In this document: positions 29,660-43,165 of the stretch, piece after piece | How the letters are laid out: every line of letters begins with the position of its first letter | Position numbering within the stretch: position 1 is the stretch's first letter | Assembly: GCA_036362985.1 (NCBI GenBank) | Contig: JAYGXS010000010.1 | Location: forward strand, 13,466,434 to 13,530,433 | Source of the DNA: Ligula intestinalis | Taxonomy: Eukaryota; Platyhelminthes; Cestoda; Diphyllobothriidea; Diphyllobothriidae | Direction of reading: 5' to 3' | Length of the DNA stretch: 64,000 nt | Made by a program: the position numbers and the translations under genes | Notes under the pieces: generated by a model | The model's input: the letters and a program-made list of their open reading frames with translations, nothing else | Told to the model about the DNA's origin: nothing | Databases searched by the model: none

Positions 29660-32600
29660 TTATGAACAGAAATCGAGAAAATGTTAACTAGCACAATACG
29701 GCAGTACTTATATGGTGATCATATTTGAATTCATAATTGTAGCGCTTAGTCTAGAAGTATTTAAAGAAGTGCTCTATAAAGAGAAAAAAAGGTAATTGCT
29801 TTTGAGACAGGCCCTCTATAAGTGCTTTTCAAGTTTGTAAGGAAACCGGTCACAAATTCCAATTTATAGTTCCATTCAGCGCGTAGTAATGTTTAGTACG
29901 TAAAGTTTCTTCAGCAAAAAGCTTTACCTACGAACGTTTGAAATACATAACATCCGATAAAACACTCTGCAAGTGATAAAGAGCATATTCGAAATTCATT
30001 TTAATTGCGTACTTTTATTTCTGGCCATGTATTTTTAAGTTTGGAAGAGTTTAAACGTGACGCGAACGACTATTTACATCAAAAACGACTGCTTAAGCGT
30101 CCGTACTTTGATAAATGCATTCAAAAATATTTTCTTAAGGGTTATGATGAATACAAAGCGCAGAAACTCATTATCTGTGTAAGCGGCTGGAAGCACTCAC
30201 ATGCGCAAAGCAGTCAGCGGTATTTCTAGGGTGCTCCAGCACTCAACAGTCTATACCATCCGTATTGACAAAGTTTCTCTTTATGCAAAGAAAATGGTTG
30301 GCTTGCAATTGCATGATAAGGAACATATTAGCCTGTCAAAAAGTGGCCTCGTAAAAAATGAAGTCGAGTAGCGCCTCCATCAGCGAACACCTCATGATTT
30401 AATTATCTGCATCTCAGACAAAGCACAACACATCACATAACACAGTACGCGATATAACACAATTGTTTAAAACTTTATAAAGCATGCCTTCGGGGACGAT
30501 ATATAACGTAAATGTATATATGAATGCATTTTTTGAACTGTAGAATGCCTACTCATTAATGAATCAGTAACGTTCCTGAATACGGATTATGTATTTCTAA
30601 AATTTGCATCTTGTCATGTGACATGGATTTTTTGGCTTTTGAAATGTCTGCTTCCCCTAAAACCACTTTTGCCTATAAAAAGAAGTAATTTTAATATTTG
30701 TATCATTTACATGGATCTCGTTTATTGCTATTAATGCGTTTTGATAGATGCGTTTTTACTGGGTTCAGAGTGTTTAGTTTACTTTTGTAAATATTCGGTT
30801 TGTCTGCTTTGTTAGATTTTTGATAATATTCAGATAAATCATGTAGCTACTAACAATGATTTGTCTACAATCACCAGCTGGGTACGGTCTTAAATATTTG
30901 TTTCGCCAATGATGCGACTTTCTAAAACATTCCTACTACTTTTCTAGTAAGGACGTAGACACAAAAAACTACTCAACCTGATTAGTTGTAGAAAGCATTT
31001 GAATACTTTAGTAGCTTTTACATCAGTGAACGTTCTAAAGTGCCTCTCACAATAGTCAGAATGCAAGCAAATAAAAATTTTCGTTCTTTATTCGTCAAAC
31101 AATTTTATTGATTGTGGAGTACATCACACGCAAACGGCGTGCCATATTCGTCGCAGCAAAATACTTTCAAATGCAACCTTAAAAAGTGAATGCAGAATTT
31201 TGTGGTCCCCATTATTTCACATAGGTGAAATAGGATACCTCTTCACCATAAATTGGCTTTAAGCTAAGCCGGCAGGAAGTAATCGCTGAGAGCATAATGT
31301 ACGACGGTTATAATTTACGCTACCCGAATTTAAAAAATCAAATATATCAATGCCAAATCTCTGCGATGAGAACTTATGTCCTTAACCTTGCACATTTGAA
31401 GCGAAATTGATTTTCACAAGGAAACTTGTAAAATAACTTCAGTTGAACCGCCGAATTTCCACTTTACCACCTGCACTTCTCAATTTCCTGCAAAGACGAC
31501 ACATTTGACATAGTATTAGGAAAAACTCCCTGCTTAGCAGGAGATTGCTACAATTTTCCTTAACATGACTTTACTTCAAGTTTAATTGATTTGATGATTT
31601 TGTAGTGTCTTTTTAAAAAAAATAATACACACTGCGCGTCCGAAAGTTCATGAAACTAAATTGATGTACGTATTTTTAGTGCTTTTTTGACTGAATAAGT
31701 GCATATGATGGAATAAAAACCTAAAAGTAAACATTCTTTATAATTGATTTTCCCCCATTTTTCATATATTGAATCTGTATTTCGAGGTTTCATTTATTAA
31801 ATAAGAACACTTAAAATCTGGTTTAATGAACATCCTTACGAAGAGGCAATTGCGGCGTGAAATAATCTTGGCCGCAGACCTCTATGGGGGTGAAACAAGC
31901 CATGATGAGAGGCGGATCGATGATTTTAAATAGGCGGCAATGAGCACGAAAATGAAACAGGTAAGGAGGACATGAAGGCAGGCGCAACACCACGGGGTCT
32001 CAAGCAGGAGCATGACTGGGATGGACACAAGTGACAGTGCGGTTATATCAAAAATGTTAATATACTTCAGTTTGCTGTGTTTACCGTTCGGTCGCTGAGA
32101 TTTTTCTACAGATTTATTGGAAAATGAAAATAGGGGTAATTAAAAAGATAAAAAGTTATGTAAAGAACATGAATTATTTTGGATGATATTGTTGTTATAA
32201 CACTAAGTGAAATTGGGCTACCACGCAAGTTATTTTTTTGAAGGAATTATTGCCGAAGCGTTAGAAATTCAGGTAGAAGGAAGAAACCCCTTTACCGAAC
32301 CCATAGAATCTTAATCAAAACAACTGTGTTTATGCGTTCAAGATGAAATGTACAATTGAATATATATTCGAAAATTTCTGAACAGTAAGAAGTAGAGCTA
32401 TTTTTTCGATGTCTTCAAGTGATGGCTGATGCTCACACTGGTACACAATGCTGCCTTGGCAGTTACGTAAATAAATAAAATGCTCTCAGCTATAAAACCA
32501 ATCTTAATGTTTATCACGTATGAATATGGAAACATTTTGTGTATTGCGATCGAGAGTAGTGGTGGTCTGAATAGTGTGAGAACCACCGCCTTAAAGGCAG

Positions 32601-34230
32601 TAAAAAATAACGAGGCATAGGCCAACACGAGAAAAATGGCACAGAATAAAATGTCTTCATGACAAAATATTGAATTGAGAGATACTTCCTGTTCACAATT
32701 AGATAAATTGAATATAAATAGAAATGAATATAAAAGCTTTGACTTTATATTGGTAAAGAGGCTCTCAGCTGAGATAATTGACGTCAGTAGTTTATCAGAT
32801 TATGATGAAACGTTTTCAATTTTCACATCAGTTCACACTAACGAAAAGTGTGACGTTATCTTTTACTACTAAATGAGAATTTATGAGAATTTTGGAAGCT
32901 GTCGAAGGACGGATGCGTCTTTAAGTCTCTTTCTTTCACAAATAAAATGCTTACTTTTTGTTATGACCTTTGAATTCTAAAAGAAGGCCATCATAATTAG
33001 TTGATTAATGAAGACCGAAAGTTCCTCAAAGGAAACCCTATGAGGGGCAGCATTTTTTCAGCATTTGTCAAAATTTAGTTTTCTAAAATATTGCTGTTCA
33101 TTTAACATGGAGAGTAAAAGCACAGGTTGCAATCCTCGACATCCAGAGGTGTAATTGCTAGGCAGTTTGTAACGGTGTCATTCTGTTTTTTCTCAAATTT
33201 GTTACCCAAGTATACAGAGAGGTTGAAAAAATCTAGTTTCTATCAACTGATGTAGACCAAGTAAACAGACATGAGAGGCTTCTTTTCCATTTTGAAGCTT
33301 ACGCCATCACTGCCTTGTAGTGAATCTAATTATAGTTATTTAGGTCAACAGCCCGCAACTGCCATTTTCCGCGTTATGTTATTACATTTTCTTCATGGGT
33401 GACTTGCTTGTCCTCTCTCACGCAAATTCACCAAAACTCCCACTAGGCGATCGATCCTCTGATTTTCAGAGCTCAATTTGGTTGCTTCCACTTTGTATGG
33501 CAACAAACGGCTAAGCTTGTAAAACTCGTCTTCAAATTAAATTTTGAGTTAGTGGACATTGGAATCAACTTGTCATTCATTGAAGAAGTTTGCGTTTACT
33601 GAATTTTCTGCACGTTTTCGTCATTTTATTTTGCTGGGTTCTTCTGCTTACTCGAAAAATTATTTGAAAATTCTGCCACTGATTTCAATATTTGGCGAAC
33701 GATGAGCTACACGAGTCAGAGGTTCAAGGGGTCTCAAATTTGCACTCACACTTGCTTTAAGTTTGGATGCGACTTTCTTGTCGGAAGCTAGAGAAAAAAG
33801 TTAAGAGTGTGTATTTTTAATTTCTATCGAATTTTACAGCTGTTATTCAATCGGAGATTTCCATCTAAAGACGCAAACCTGTCCAGTTAGTTCAATTGTT
33901 TTCTTAGTGCTCTAAAGATATAGTCAAAACGAACATTTCTTTTAAGATTTAAGTAATCGACGAATGGTATTTACGAGGGCAGACAACATCGAAAATATTG
34001 TTTAATTGGGTTAAATCACCAATCCCGTGTTTCAACCCCGTGTTATTATAGCAAATATACTGGCTGTTAATAGTAGGGTGCTCACTGACATGGTTAATGA
34101 ACATCCTCGTCTCGTCATGCCTTGTAGCTGAATCTAGAGCCCTCACAGGCAGTCCTACAAAGAATAGTCTCTCTCGGCTCCGGGTTTGGCTCCAAAGCAA
34201 CATGGGTAAAGCATTGTCCGTAAACAGATT
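29660..34230. other. Long AT-rich stretch, nothing recognised
   Basis: No domain, RNA gene or clear repeat seen over about 4.5 kb. A less AT-rich patch at 31840-32040 holds no open frame of note. Confidence 0.35.
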
Positions 34231-34257
34231 GGCGAGTCCCCAACCGTCACCACTTTC

Positions 34258-34434
34258 CCCGATCGCAACCTATAAAAACAACGGGCCCGTGGTACAATGG
34301 TTGACTGTTGCAACCAATGACCAAAGGTTGTGTGTTCCAATCTGCCGCATTGTTATCCATGGCATTTTCTATGTTTGACAAAATGGCTGGTAGTAATTTA
34401 GAAAGGGCCATTCCGGTCTCCTGTGTCTCGGTCG
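34258..34434 (+). repeat. SINE copy
   Basis: Starts at CCCGATCGCAACC and includes ACAACGGGCCCGTGGTACAA (A-box side) and a degenerate B-box side. The conserved end is GGGCCATTCCGGTCTCCTGT then GTCTCGGTCG. The same order is seen at 48528-48704. Confidence 0.75.
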
Positions 34435-34513
34435 ATAAAATTTTATCAAACCGGAAGTTTTCTGCACCACTGTCCATGGTACTGCTGAATACCCCTATTT
34501 ATCCTTGTGGTAG

Positions 34514-34667
34514 TCTGCTTAAAAAACCTATCCGACCTAGTTTTAAAAACATGATGGATGGTCGTCTGACATTGAAAGGAAAAAGACCTCGCGTCCCACT
34601 AACTGATATCTACAAAGATGCTATTGAAGCCATCTATCAAAATGAAACTTATCGTTTATTGTTTTAA
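34514..34667 (+). CDS. Possible terminal exon, product unknown
   Basis: About 50 codons to a TAA, with protein-like composition (LLKKPIRPSFKNMMDGRL, then RPRVPLTDIYKDAIEAIYQN). A usable acceptor, CCCTATTTATCCTTGTGGTAG, precedes it at 34513, and the frame then continues with one base completing a codon. I do not recognise the family. A SINE lies just upstream, in what would be the intron. No AATAAA was found close after the stop. It may be chance. Confidence 0.35.
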
Positions 34668-35713
34668 TTGTATCAAGTTTTTACTTAAATTATGATAATA
34701 GAGTCCACTGATTGCTGGACGTTGCTGGACGTTGGCTTTTGATGACGTCCATCGTTTTTTCCATGGAGGGCCAATATAATGGAGTGCCTTTTGGGTGATT
34801 TTGTTTACATTTAGGCAAACTTGCCCAGTATATACCGCGCTCGCTTTCTCCATTGACCTTGTTTTAATGACAGTAAATCAGCACGGGACAGACATTTTTG
34901 CTTATAATTGACTTTCGAATCGTAATACTGGAAAATTACCCTTGGATGATGTATGGTAGGAACATTTGTGAGAGATGTATTCCAAAAAAATATTTGGTGC
35001 AATCACTGTATACCATTAACAGTGGAACGTTGAGCGGAATTACCATGTATTCCTTCGACTGCCAAGTGGTACCACAGTGAGCTAGAATACCGATATTCAG
35101 TGAAAACATTTAAAACTATTCTATACAGATAAAGATAGGGACGTCTAATTAATCATCGTAAAGGCCTTCTGCATTAATCCAACTCGATAAAACCCCGCTG
35201 CCCATGACGTGTAGATTTATTTCTCATTGAGTGTTGGAGACTTCCTTAGAATAACTGCAGAAAATATTCTGCAAACTGAAGTAGACGACGGACAAAATGG
35301 AAAATTGCCATGCATATAAATTACAAGGGAATATCCATTCGACACATACCGGAAGCAAAACCAGTAGAGATTCTCGCAACAAAAAGACACGTCGCCATTT
35401 TAAGCTCCTGCCAGGGTGCGTAGCTTCAAATTTTGCGTGAATCCTATTTCCTGTGATGTAGCCTATGAAATGTTCTAACAGAGTGGTTTATTTTATGCTG
35501 ATGTACGATTTCTTACTGACAGTTTGAATACGTTATCATTTGGCGGGTGAAATATCAGCCTGTTCGCCTGAGTTGCTTAGTTGGAGATGACCTTGATGAC
35601 TATTTTAAGCTGACGCCTTTCTTTGTGGGGTAGTAACTTTGCCTACATTCGTTCTGTTATGATCATGACACCGGAGTCAGTTTATAGAACTCACGAGGGT
35701 AGCATCACAAGCC

Positions 35714-35747
35714 TGACGTCATTTTAGAATCAGAGGAAACTATATAA
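35714..35747 (+). promoter_or_regulatory. CRE-like palindrome and TATA box
   Basis: TGACGTCA (35714-35721), an exact CREB-type site, stands 20 bp before TATATAA (35741-35747). They precede the small frame at 35775. The TATA-to-ATG distance of only 34 bp would leave almost no leader. Confidence 0.35.
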
Positions 35748-35774
35748 TGCGCGGCTTTCGAATTTGAGCCACCC

Positions 35775-36014
35775 ATGTTTTTGCTCTCCCTTCACGTGGA
35801 AATTTATTATCCTTTAACATCCTTTCTAATCCTCTGCTTTTTTGTCTGCATTTGTGATCAGGAGGTCATATCTACAGTACACTGCTGCCTTTTTAAATGC
35901 ACGAAAACAAGTTATTTTATCTACAACATATCACCATCTCAATATTTGTCAACTGCGGCCAATCTGTCGCCTATGCAATTTACCACCAACGCCAACATCG
36001 ACAATTCTCCTTAG
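35775..36014 (+). CDS. Possible small secreted or membrane protein
   Basis: 79 codons from an ATG, with a hydrophobic, Cys-containing start (MFLLSLHVEI, then SFLILCFFVCICDQ) that could be a signal peptide or a membrane segment. It then continues STVHCCLFKC and a polar Ser/Thr/Asn-rich tail. There is a CRE-like site and a TATA box just upstream. No family recognised. Sequence just after the frame (36030-36240) is a dispersed repeat with a match at 46.9 kb, so this may be repeat sequence rather than a gene. Confidence 0.25.
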   Translation: MFLLSLHVEIYYPLTSFLILCFFVCICDQEVISTVHCCLFKCTKTSYFIYNISPSQYLSTAANLSPMQFTTNANIDNSP

Positions 36015-36029
36015 GATGACAACATGAAG

Positions 36030-36240
36030 AAAAAAGCGTGTGAAGAAGTGGAAAGGGAGAAGTTGAAAGCCTATCTGTCTCCGTAGTGCATGTGAATGTC
36101 GTGAAAAACTTGACTTGTGATTATCACGTGACCTTTTAACTTTTTCGATTTAAAATGACCCGAAATTTACCTCACCAGCTGCTTTCCTTGAATGGAGCCA
36201 TATTTGCTGAATATTCATGATTGTAAAATCCTCAATGTAG
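36030..36240 (+). repeat. Dispersed repeat, copy A
   Basis: Matches 46850-47020. Shared blocks are AAGTGGAAAGGGAGAAGTTGAAAG versus GGGAAGAAAC...TGAAAGCCGAT, then CTNTCTCCNTAGT and, near the end, TGAATGGAGCCAT with TTTGCTGAA. Confidence 0.55.
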
Positions 36241-36540
36241 CATCCTTTTCTTTCAAAAAGGTAGATCTACGCTCCAAATGATTACGAACAAAGTATTTTA
36301 AGAAAAGTGTTAAAAGGAGCACAATGCTGGCCTCACAAAAATTGAGGTTCTTCTCATTAGCCAACGCTACGTTTCATACACCTTCTTCCATTGGTTTTCC
36401 TAAGTCTTATCGCAGTAAACTTTTGTTCCCAAAAGTAGTGAAATTTCAATGCTCAGGTTGTAATTGAGAAAGAAAAGAGCGCTAATCAGAAGAGGTTTAC
36501 GTTTTATCTGAGGTTATGGGTAACTGTTTTGAAGAAGAAG

Positions 36541-37580
36541 ATGCGATCACTGGAACAAGGACTTTATTTTCCTGACGTTTCGGATTCCGTCGGGAATCCT
36601 TAGTCATAGGTAATCGTAAACAGGTCAAAGACATGCGCAGATAAAGGGTAACTGTTTTGTTAACACATCTTCAGAGAACAAAAAATCCGTCTTATAGTTC
36701 TTGTCTTGGTTCCCCATTTTACCGAGAAGTCGGTCGACATTCAGGCTTCTTTAAATTGCCTAAATATGTGATCGTCACCACGGCCCACAATTAACGTAGA
36801 GTTTAAGTTGATGATGTACCCCGTATCTGTGACTTGAGTTTCTACCTTCGACTTTGGCTGCAACCTTCTTACATCTAGTTGATGTTCATGCAATTGCGTA
36901 TGCATCTGTCGACCGGTTTCTACAACATAATTGCACATACCACAAATGCACTGAAGTCGGTAGACAACGATTGCTTCCTCGTGCTTAAGGATAGGGTATT
37001 TCGGTCGCATTTTTTGTTGTCGGATTGTGGAGGTGAGCCTATGGGCAACTCCTATTCCGAGAGGCGTAGTTAGCTCACCACGTTTTCAGTGACCCCTTTC
37101 ATGTACGGAATTCTCCCTCACGACTTTGGTGGCCAACGTTCCCTGTCCGCCACTTTAGCAGCATTCGATTCCGTTCAGTGAACGCACGTGGAGAGCCGTT
37201 AGCTCTTAAACTTTTTCGTAGGAGCTTAAGCTAGTCGTGTTTCTTGGTTGGCATGCTGAATTGCCTTTCTATTCATTGATATAGCGTTTGTATACAACTT
37301 TGCTTGTCGTGCTGTGGGTGGTTGCTATTATAATTCAATATTTGCGAGTTATTTGCCAGGTTTACTGCAAACAGACGTCGCAGTTTCGCCGTCTATTAAG
37401 CGGCAGACGAGAGCGTCCAGGAGTGGCAGTTTGCCCTTCCCTTCGTCCTTCGTAAATTGTAGAACGGGAAAAATTGAATTTAATCACTGTCTATAGTGGT
37501 TGATTCTATCCTGATTGCTGAACACGAAAGCATCGTCAAAGTGACGGGTCAAAAGCTGAGTTCGTTCTTTTCAAACAACA
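36541..37580 (-). pseudogene. PLE remnant: RT thumb, GIY-YIG, 3' tail
   Basis: Reading the minus strand, about 37560-37200 gives decayed RT pieces: RHFDDAFVF (family form RYVDDTFV), LNSIFPVLQFT, KLPLLDALVCRLIDGETATS and NSNHPQHDKQSCIQTLYQ. The frame at 37010-36741 then carries the GIY-YIG domain: VVYRLQCICGMCNYVVETGR and LHEHQLDVRRL. The YIG-type glycine is changed (NYVVETG where NYVGETG is usual). Stops and frameshifts between the blocks show it is dead. About 150 bp further on, 36605-36531 holds a hairpin plus GAAACGTCAGG tail shared with 61141-61324. Confidence 0.8.
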
Positions 37581-37599
37581 GTCTTTCCAGTTTTTGTTG

Positions 37600-40500
37600 T
37601 ACCACCTTTAAGCTTCCCTTCATAATTAGTGAAGCCTGTGTTGAGGCGATCTAGGGAATTTTATGGTCAAAATCGAGTTTTAACCAGCGCGGAATCCAGA
37701 GTCAGTATTCTCCTGATATCTTCATATACTTGAAAATAGTCTTTTCGTCTTTACCTATGAGAGCCCTTTTCTGCACATTGCTAGCTCTGTCTACATCTAT
37801 GTCCAATTAATCATTTATATGCCCTTGTGGGGCAGAAAACATTAGTCGTTTGAGCCATCGTTACTCCAAAATGTTAAAAGAATACCTTCAACCCGGTTAG
37901 GAAATAGCCGAATAAGCAAACTCAAAGGTTCTATTCTCGTGCATATGTTAGACGCAGCTTATCCTGTAAATGCCATAGAGACCTCCCGAGGGAGTTTGCA
38001 AGGTTCCTTGCAAACTATTCAGAATTCCTCAAACAGCGTCTGTGGGCTACGGCAGAGGAAGCTGCAGTCGGGTAAAACAAATCAGTCCTGTGTGCCCAAA
38101 AGAATTTCATACAGCTGCTGCAGTTACCATGACCGAAAATCACCAATTCAACCGTCCGCAGATAATCGTATTTACTAGTAGCCAAAATGGCCTGACTCAC
38201 CGCAATTTTGATTGCTTTCCTACGCCTCCAACCTAGCAACCGTGCAATGTTTTCATTTTTGCCCACACGGCGTACATATTTACATTTAAAGGCCTGGTGA
38301 GAATTCATCGAAAGCAAGCTGCTGCTCTGTTAATCATCTTTTTTTAATTTCCAAATGTAAATTTTCCTATCTTTAAAAGAAATACTAATTTGTAGGTCAA
38401 TTATTATATAGTGGACATCTCGTCTTGGATGGTTGTAAAGAAGCCCCTTCAAAATCTGGATTTCTGGCCTGACTGGCATATCAGATGGGATTTGACTACA
38501 CGATAAGTTTATTTGAGTAATTCTTTCAAAACGAAATACATCCAAGAAGTTTGGATGATATTTCATGAGCTAGCACATCCACTGTAAGAAGCCTAATGGT
38601 CAACATAGATTAGCTGAAGGTTAAACACGACGCAAAGGGTGAGACTGCTTTGCTATAAGCTAACCAGATAAATCAGTAGGGAGGATCAAATAAACTCATT
38701 AGTAACATTGGTGAAACAAACCGCAATCTGACATGAAATGATAATACAGACAGCTTATCAGCTATTTTCAACTCGAATGATTCACCACCCACCTAAATGT
38801 CCGCCTCATTTTGGCTGAAGTTATTTAAAGTTGCTAATATCAGGCATCTTTTGACGAGCCCATTTGCCGCTCTAATCGGCCGATTCCTTTGATTTTTCAA
38901 ACGACCCACAGAGAAGGCCAGGTTCGGCGTCTCCACTGGCAATTTTCATGTGGAAAATTTAAATTTTATTCTACTAATCAGGACTTTTATGTGATTTAAC
39001 GTCATCTGTCTGATGAAGCGCAATTATTTCTGTCTGATTGTCATATTTCACCACCAGGCCTATGACTAGCGTGCCACGTCATCAAAAAGGCTACGTTGTA
39101 TTTGAAGTTCCCGAAAGTATGTTTATTGGGTGTGCATGTTATAGACGTCAAGCACCTAAATTGTTGCATACGGCGGAGAAGGCGTCTCAGTTGAAGTATT
39201 CATAGGTAATGACGCAACATGCGTTAAGTAGCTAAAGGCTTTCAATTGACAGTCTTACGGCTGTATGTGTTTAGGAATGTAATAACCCCGTAGATGAATT
39301 TTCTTGCGCGTCTTATCCAGCGAATACGCAAAATGAACTGACACGATTTGCTCGGGTTTCATCTGTCTGAGGCTAAACTTTAGTTTTATATGCTTTGTTG
39401 ATTAAAAGGCATTTGTTAAAGCTTTCTCCTCATCAGTCATTTTAAACACAAATCTTGTTACGTAACGAAACTATTATAGTACATTTCGATGATAAAAAGA
39501 CAAAAGATCTTGTGGCGGTCATCTTTGCATGCATGGCCTTATCAATAGTCAGGCTCTGATTCTGGGACCCCGGTGGGCCTGAAATTTACGTTAACGCTAA
39601 TTTAGTTTTAAAACATGTGATTTTACTGAGCTACTTATCTATATCTGAATGGTTCTTATCACGGAAGTGTAAACTGACGGAGAAATTCCGTTTTACAGAT
39701 CAGAGTATACGCAGAGTTTCCGGTTTGATTGTTCTCAAAACCCAAGCAAAGACCACCGGCCACTACCTTCCCATGACAGCCACTTGAATGTGAAAAATGA
39801 ATACCAAGACGGAAAACGAGATGGGGGCGAGCAATTTTGAGTCATACTTCCTATCATTACCTGGCTGATTTTGAAAATATGTTGCGATTTTTCTTGTTCT
39901 CCATACTAATATACTTTTTTCTTATTTGTACGTCGGTTGGCCTGGTTCGCCTATTCTAAACAAATATTTACCTCTTTTATTTATTCGAACCATAATACTA
40001 ACGCCATTACCGTAAATGCTGGCGCTGTTTTAAAAGAAATCTAATTTGGCATTCATTTTGCCACTTAATTAAGGACGATTCTGTATGATGAGGATAGTCT
40101 CAGTCTTCGGTCATTATGCATCGTTTGTGATCTTCCAGTGTTATGTACTTTCTGTGCCTAATTTTGTTAATGAGAAATGGAGGACCATTGCTAAATATTT
40201 TAGAATTATACTTTTCAAGGAAACTAAAAAAGGTATAAGATCAATATAAAGCGTCTCTGCCCCTCTTCTTCTCTCTGCATCGTCATTACCCGGTGGCCGG
40301 ACAAAGTGGCATAGCATGTCATCACGCTACGAGCTTAATAGGATGCGACGTTCATATGTGTATCCATTTGATCGTTTAGGAGCTACATGATGTAGAACTG
40401 CAGCCCAAATAGAACTGTGACTGTGACGCCGATGATTAGGATTGATAACTGCATGGCCTTGTTTTGAGTCTCAAAGCTTCGTTACCCGCGGCTTGGAGTC

Positions 40501-40980
40501 AGGCCCTATACGTTGACCAACCAGCTATGGGTGAGCAGTACATCCTCTTTCGGTTTTTTTTTGACGGTACTAATGTTCTTTCGCTCGTAGCAACTACCCA
40601 CCTTAACTTCAAGACAAATCCAGCCCGTGTAGTTCATCGGGGAATCTTATCGAGGAAATACCATACTCATCTGGTCTTTAAATATGAGCATAAAAATTTA
40701 AAGCTTCTTTTCCCTGGTGAAAATTTGAAGACTGTATAAACAGCAAAATTGAATGAATCCATCAATTTCGAGAGGGCTTTTCAGTTGCCACCCCTCATTG
40801 CATAACGGGAATGAACGTTAGAGAAAATGCACAACTGAATTCGTACAGAAAAAATCGATAAAAACCGGCAAGGTCACTGTACATGGCCAAGAGGCATTCG
40901 ACAAAGCGGAAAGTTAAACGCTTTAGACAGCAAAAACTGGAGAAAAAAACTGGAGAAAAAACGTCTAGGGGAATGTGTTA
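37600..40980. other. No gene recognised
   Basis: Short, motif-free frames. The longest (40464-40739, plus, 91 codons) starts without ATG and matches nothing I know. No clear repeats noticed. Confidence 0.35.
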
Positions 40981-41129
40981 ACAAGGAGCCAGTGTTACCA
41001 AGGTAGAGTTAGGTTAACTACATGCTCCAATGGTTTACAGAGGTCGGGTTTAAACCGCCTTATGTACGCTGCCTCCAGGTGGCGTAACGTGCGACTTTTT
41101 CGTGCTTGAACAAGTACTCAGAAGGAGAT

Positions 41130-43150
41130 TTTAGGGTCCACGGAGTGGCCCGTATCTAGCAAGTGTTCAGTGATTGACGAGCGAGGTGTTCGTTTTTCTT
41201 GCTTAAACAACCAGCTAGGTAAGTGTTCCTATGCTCTGATGGCCAATTGCCTTTGCGTTCGCCCTATGTACTTGCATCCGCAAGTGCATGTAAATTCATA
41301 AACACAGTTTGAAGTGGTGTGCATCGGCAAGGCATCCTTCGCACGAGGAATCGGTAAAAGCTTTGTTCGATTGCAAATTATAAGCTCAGCGGCATAATAT
41401 GTCCTGTGTATGGCATTAATGAGTCGTCTCTTGATGGTATTGAAAATGTTGTCACCCTTAAACGGCAAAGATATGAAAACGGGCTTCTTAGGAACTATCT
41501 GTCCCGTCATTTTAGGCCGTAATGGTTTTTTATTTTTGTCTATAAACTATGTTGGGTATCTGCGCTTCTGTAGAGTTACTTTGAGTTAAGTTATTTCAGC
41601 TTCCAATGTATCCACAGAACAGATTTTTCTCGTTCTCTGGAAGAGAGTGCATACCAAGTTTCGTTTCCATTGAATGGGCACAAAACTCAAATAATGCAAG
41701 TACTGTCCTTTCCACGTATTCGTATGGTAAACAGTTCGTGTGATGGAGCCATCTTTCTTTCTTGACATGTGAACATCGAGGAAAGAAAGCTGGTTATCCC
41801 GTTCCTGTTTCATGGTAAATTTGATCTTGGGATGCAGGCTGTTCATTATAAGCAATAATTGTTCAGCTTCTTTGATGTTTTCTACGATTGCGAAGACTTC
41901 ATCTACATTTCTTCTGTACAGGGTTATCTTGTTCAACTTCGTGGATACTTTTTTCTTCTAGATGCCCCATAAATATGTCAGCAAAAGTTGGTCCCAGGGG
42001 ACTTCCCATTGCTACTTCATCAATTTGTCGATTTAGATGGCCATCAAACAGAAATTGCACATCTTTCGTACACAATTTTAATAAATCACGTAATATTTCA
42101 GGGGATAGGCAAGTTTCGGAAGAATAGGTGCAGATGATTTCAATAGTTTCATCTAGTGGCACGTTGGTGAATAATGATTCAACGTCAAGAGAGATCATAT
42201 ATCTGTCTGAAATATTTTGATTCCTAATTTCATCAATGTATAGGCAAAAAAATTATTGCGGATTAGTTCCAATTCTTTAACTAGCCATTGCGCTAGTCTG
42301 TGAAAGGGAGAATTGTACATCGATAGAATAGGACGTAACGGAATATCTCTTTTATGAGTTTTATGTAATCTGTTTAGGCGTGGAATATAAGAACCTCTCG
42401 GTTGTAAGGATAGCGCTGTTTTGGTATCTATTAGATTATTATCCAACAGACGCTTGATCGCTTTCCAGGCGGAATCTTCCAATGCCTTGGTTTCTTCTTT
42501 GCCTTGTGGTTCTTGACGGAATTTACTTGAATCATTTAAGATATTTTTCATCTTATTAGCATAATCCTTACGATTGATAATGACAACTCCATGCCCTATG
42601 TCCGGTTTAGAAATTACTATTTCTTTGTGATGTTTTAATTTGGATAGAGCAAGCATATGTTCTTTAGTTATAGGAGTACGTTGTGATATTCGCGCTCTTC
42701 TGTACTGGTAGGCGATATCCACAAATTTGGCTTTCATCCATCCTAAGTCGTCATTGGATCTGGGTATTAAATCTGATAGTTGAGAGCTCAAGTCTTCAAA
42801 TGGGGCTTCAATTTCAACTGGATTAATTCTTTTCTTTGGCACACAGAAATCTAGTTCTAATGAAAGCGCTTCTGTTTTTAAATTTGTTTAATTTAATGTC
42901 TGATAGATTCGAGATAACGTCGTCTGAGTTCAGTGGAAGGATATTTTCTGTTCGTTTCTTACAAATTGATTTCTGTAACTTAAGGTGAAATGCATCTTTA
43001 GTCTTGCCTTGTATATTATATGCATGTTTGATAAATACGGACCAACAGAAGAAACTTATCGTATCAAGAATGTGCTTCGTTTGATGCAGGAGGCTTTTGT
43101 TGTAATCTAACAACTGAATTGAGTCCTCTATTCTTGATTGTGTTAGATGG
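41130..43150 (-). pseudogene. Near full-length PLE, RT plus GIY-YIG, inactivated
   Basis: Minus-strand blocks run in the right order across frameshifts. The N-terminal part is at 43113-42823. RT fingers (ISKPDIGHGVVIINRKDY, HKTHKRDIPLRPILSMYNSP) are at 42842-42195. The palm (ISLDVESLFTNVPL, then AMGSPLGPTFADIFMG) is at 42198-41899 and the catalytic loop at 41936-41586. The GIY-YIG end (CVYEFTCTCGCKYIGRTQRQ) is at 41510-41160. The catalytic site reads RRNVDEVF, not RYVDDVF, so the second Asp is Glu. Frame breaks fall near 42840, at a T7 run near 42250 and near 41945, and a stop interrupts the GIY-YIG domain near 41230. It belongs to the GIY-YIG-bearing PLEs. Confidence 0.92.
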
Positions 43151-43165
43151 TCGAGGTTTTGAAAG

